Source of the DNA: Planctomycetota bacterium
GTDB taxonomy: Bacteria; Planctomycetota; UBA1135; GCA-002686595
Length of the DNA stretch: 64,000 nucleotides
Assembly: GCA_016872755.1 (NCBI GenBank)
Contig: VGZE01000001.1
Location: forward strand, 31,143-95,142
Direction of reading: 5' to 3'
This document shows positions 63,208 to 64,000 of the stretch, piece by piece. The position numbers and the translations under genes were made by a program. The notes beneath the pieces were generated by a model. It was not told the origin of the DNA. It searched no databases and saw nothing but the letters and a program-made list of their open reading frames with translations. Each line of letters opens with the position of its first letter. Position 1 is the first letter of the stretch.

Positions 63208-64000
63208 CTACTGAACCGTGACTTCGAGGCCCTGCGTCGAGGAGAGCAGGTTGCCCGCGATGCCGTTGATCCCGAAGCCTTCCGCGTAGAACTTCAGGCC
63301 GGCGGGCGCGGTCACGGGGATCGGGAAGGAACCGACCAGGCAGCCGGTCGCGTCAGCGGGGCCCTGCTTCTGGCCGAGGATCGTCCCGATGATGTTGATG
63401 TTGCACAGACCCGTCAGGAAGAGCGGCGAAGCGAGCTTCGTGTCCGTCACGTAGAGCAGCGTGGTCGTGCCGGCGGGGAGGCCGGTGACCGCGATGTGCG
63501 ACGTCGTGCCGGGGAACGCAACCGACAGCGCCTTGATGCCGGGCGTGCCGCTGGTGCCCGCCGTACCCGTGCCGAACGCCACCGCGTGCGCGGCGCCGGT
63601 CGAACCCGTGTAGTTCTTGGCCGCCGAGACGCCGGTATTGCCGTGCTCGTCGGTCGAGCGCCACGTGTAGCTGACCGCGCCGACGAGGTTGCCGGGCAGA
63701 CGAGCGCGGAACACGTTGCCCTGGCTGGTGATCGCCGTCACGTCCGGCAGCGTGCAGCCGTCGACCGTGATGCGCACCTTGTTCGCGTTGTACCAGGTGT
63801 TGTAGTAGCTGCCCGAGTCCTTGATCGTCGCGCGTGCGGTGCGCAGTGCAGCCGCGGCGGTGTTGTTGCCGAGCTGCTCGGTCTTCGCGATCAGAGCCGC
63901 CTTGTTGTCGCCGGGGTTGAGGATGTTCTTGTAGAGCTTCTCGTTGTTGCCGCCGTCCTCCGCGGAGATGGCGTCGTAGTCGCCGTCGTTGTCGACGTCG
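63208..64000 (-). CDS. Second FG-GAP/VCBS repeat protein, C-terminal part (cut by window edge)
   Basis: Only the last ~264 residues are in the window; the frame is open through position 64000. It begins with a Ca-binding repeat 'DVDNDGDYDAISAEDGG' and then 'EKLYKNILNPGDNKAALIAK'. The C-terminal ~190 residues parallel those of the gene at 60973: 'RARLPGNLVGAVSYTW' versus 'RAELPGNLLGAIELRV', 'TDEHGNTGVSA' versus 'SDEYGNTTLSA', 'LTGLCNINIIGTILGQKQGP' versus 'LPGLCELNVAGSLLASKGGP' and 'CLVGSFPIPVTAP' versus 'CLVWTIALPAGVP'. It ends '...STQGLEVTVQ'. The gene starts outside the window; a paralogue by tandem duplication is likely. Confidence 0.9.
   Translation of the reverse strand, partial: DVDNDGDYDAISAEDGGNNEKLYKNILNPGDNKAALIAKTEQLGNNTAAAALRTARATIKDSGSYYNTWYNANKVRITVDGCTLPDVTAITSQGNVFRARLPGNLVGAVSYTWRSTDEHGNTGVSAAKNYTGSTGAAHAVAFGTGTAGTSGTPGIKALSVAFPGTTSHIAVTGLPAGTTTLLYVTDTKLASPLFLTGLCNINIIGTILGQKQGPADATGCLVGSFPIPVTAPAGLKFYAEGFGINGIAGNLLSSTQGLEVTVQ

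Overview
The window is GC-rich, gene-dense DNA that looks like a chromosome segment of a planctomycete. The main evidence is the paired PSD1-type cytochrome (DUF1549/DUF1553) and DUF1501 genes at 33.2-37.6 kb. Supporting signs are two large secreted FG-GAP repeat proteins, a receptor Ser/Thr kinase with a long extracytoplasmic part, a full lipid A/heptose toolkit, and weak or absent Shine-Dalgarno sequences. The exact class cannot be fixed from the sequence. I see no rRNA, tRNA, CRISPR array, transposase or phage gene.

Layout. 0-2 kb: glmU followed by prs (cut by the left edge). 2-7 kb: two orphan envelope proteins, phosphatidylserine decarboxylase, and a secreted SurA-like protein. 7-12.2 kb: a TonB-dependent receptor diverging from a YfiR-like periplasmic protein that is translationally coupled to a CHASE8-type hybrid histidine kinase, then a 38-residue stand-alone Fis-type helix-turn-helix. 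12.3-15.1 kb: type III polyketide synthase, a carboxymuconolactone-decarboxylase-like protein and a lipoprotein. 15.1-20.7 kb: receptor Ser/Thr kinase and an FHA-GAF-sigma54 activator. 20.8-23.7 kb: a Memo-like protein, a PepSY-FKBP fusion and an enoyl-CoA hydratase. 23.7-26.8 kb: three genes joined by ATGA overlaps, an LPS-core-type kinase and two GT9 heptosyltransferases. 26.9-33.2 kb: glutamate dehydrogenase, a TauE transporter coupled to a split HldE pair, a nitroreductase and a radical SAM protein.

37.6-47.7 kb is one long minus-strand envelope cluster. In transcription order it is a membrane spermidine-synthase-like protein, a HAD/P-loop-kinase fusion, rpoZ, a sulfatase-fold protein with Thr at the nucleophile site, lpxK, lpxL, hldD and fused hldE. 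48.8-56.8 kb is a plus-strand operon: an M28 peptidase, two halves of a heterodimeric ABC exporter, a beta-carbonic anhydrase and a double-parvulin chaperone, four junctions with overlaps or a 2-bp gap. 56.9-64 kb (minus strand) holds an FG-GAP protein, a radical SAM/SPASM protein, a GT2 and a GT39, and then the C-terminal part of a second FG-GAP protein that leaves the window.

Taken together, much of the window builds, decorates and senses the outer envelope: lipid A acylation and phosphorylation, heptose supply and transfer, export, periplasmic folding and secreted beta-propeller proteins. The most unusual items are the HAD-kinase fusion, the PepSY-FKBP fusion, the Thr-type sulfatase relative inside the lpxK operon, the two heptose kinase/nucleotidyltransferase systems 7 kb apart, the tiny orphan Fis HTH, the carbonic-anhydrase-containing export operon, and the nested inverted repeat upstream of gdhA.
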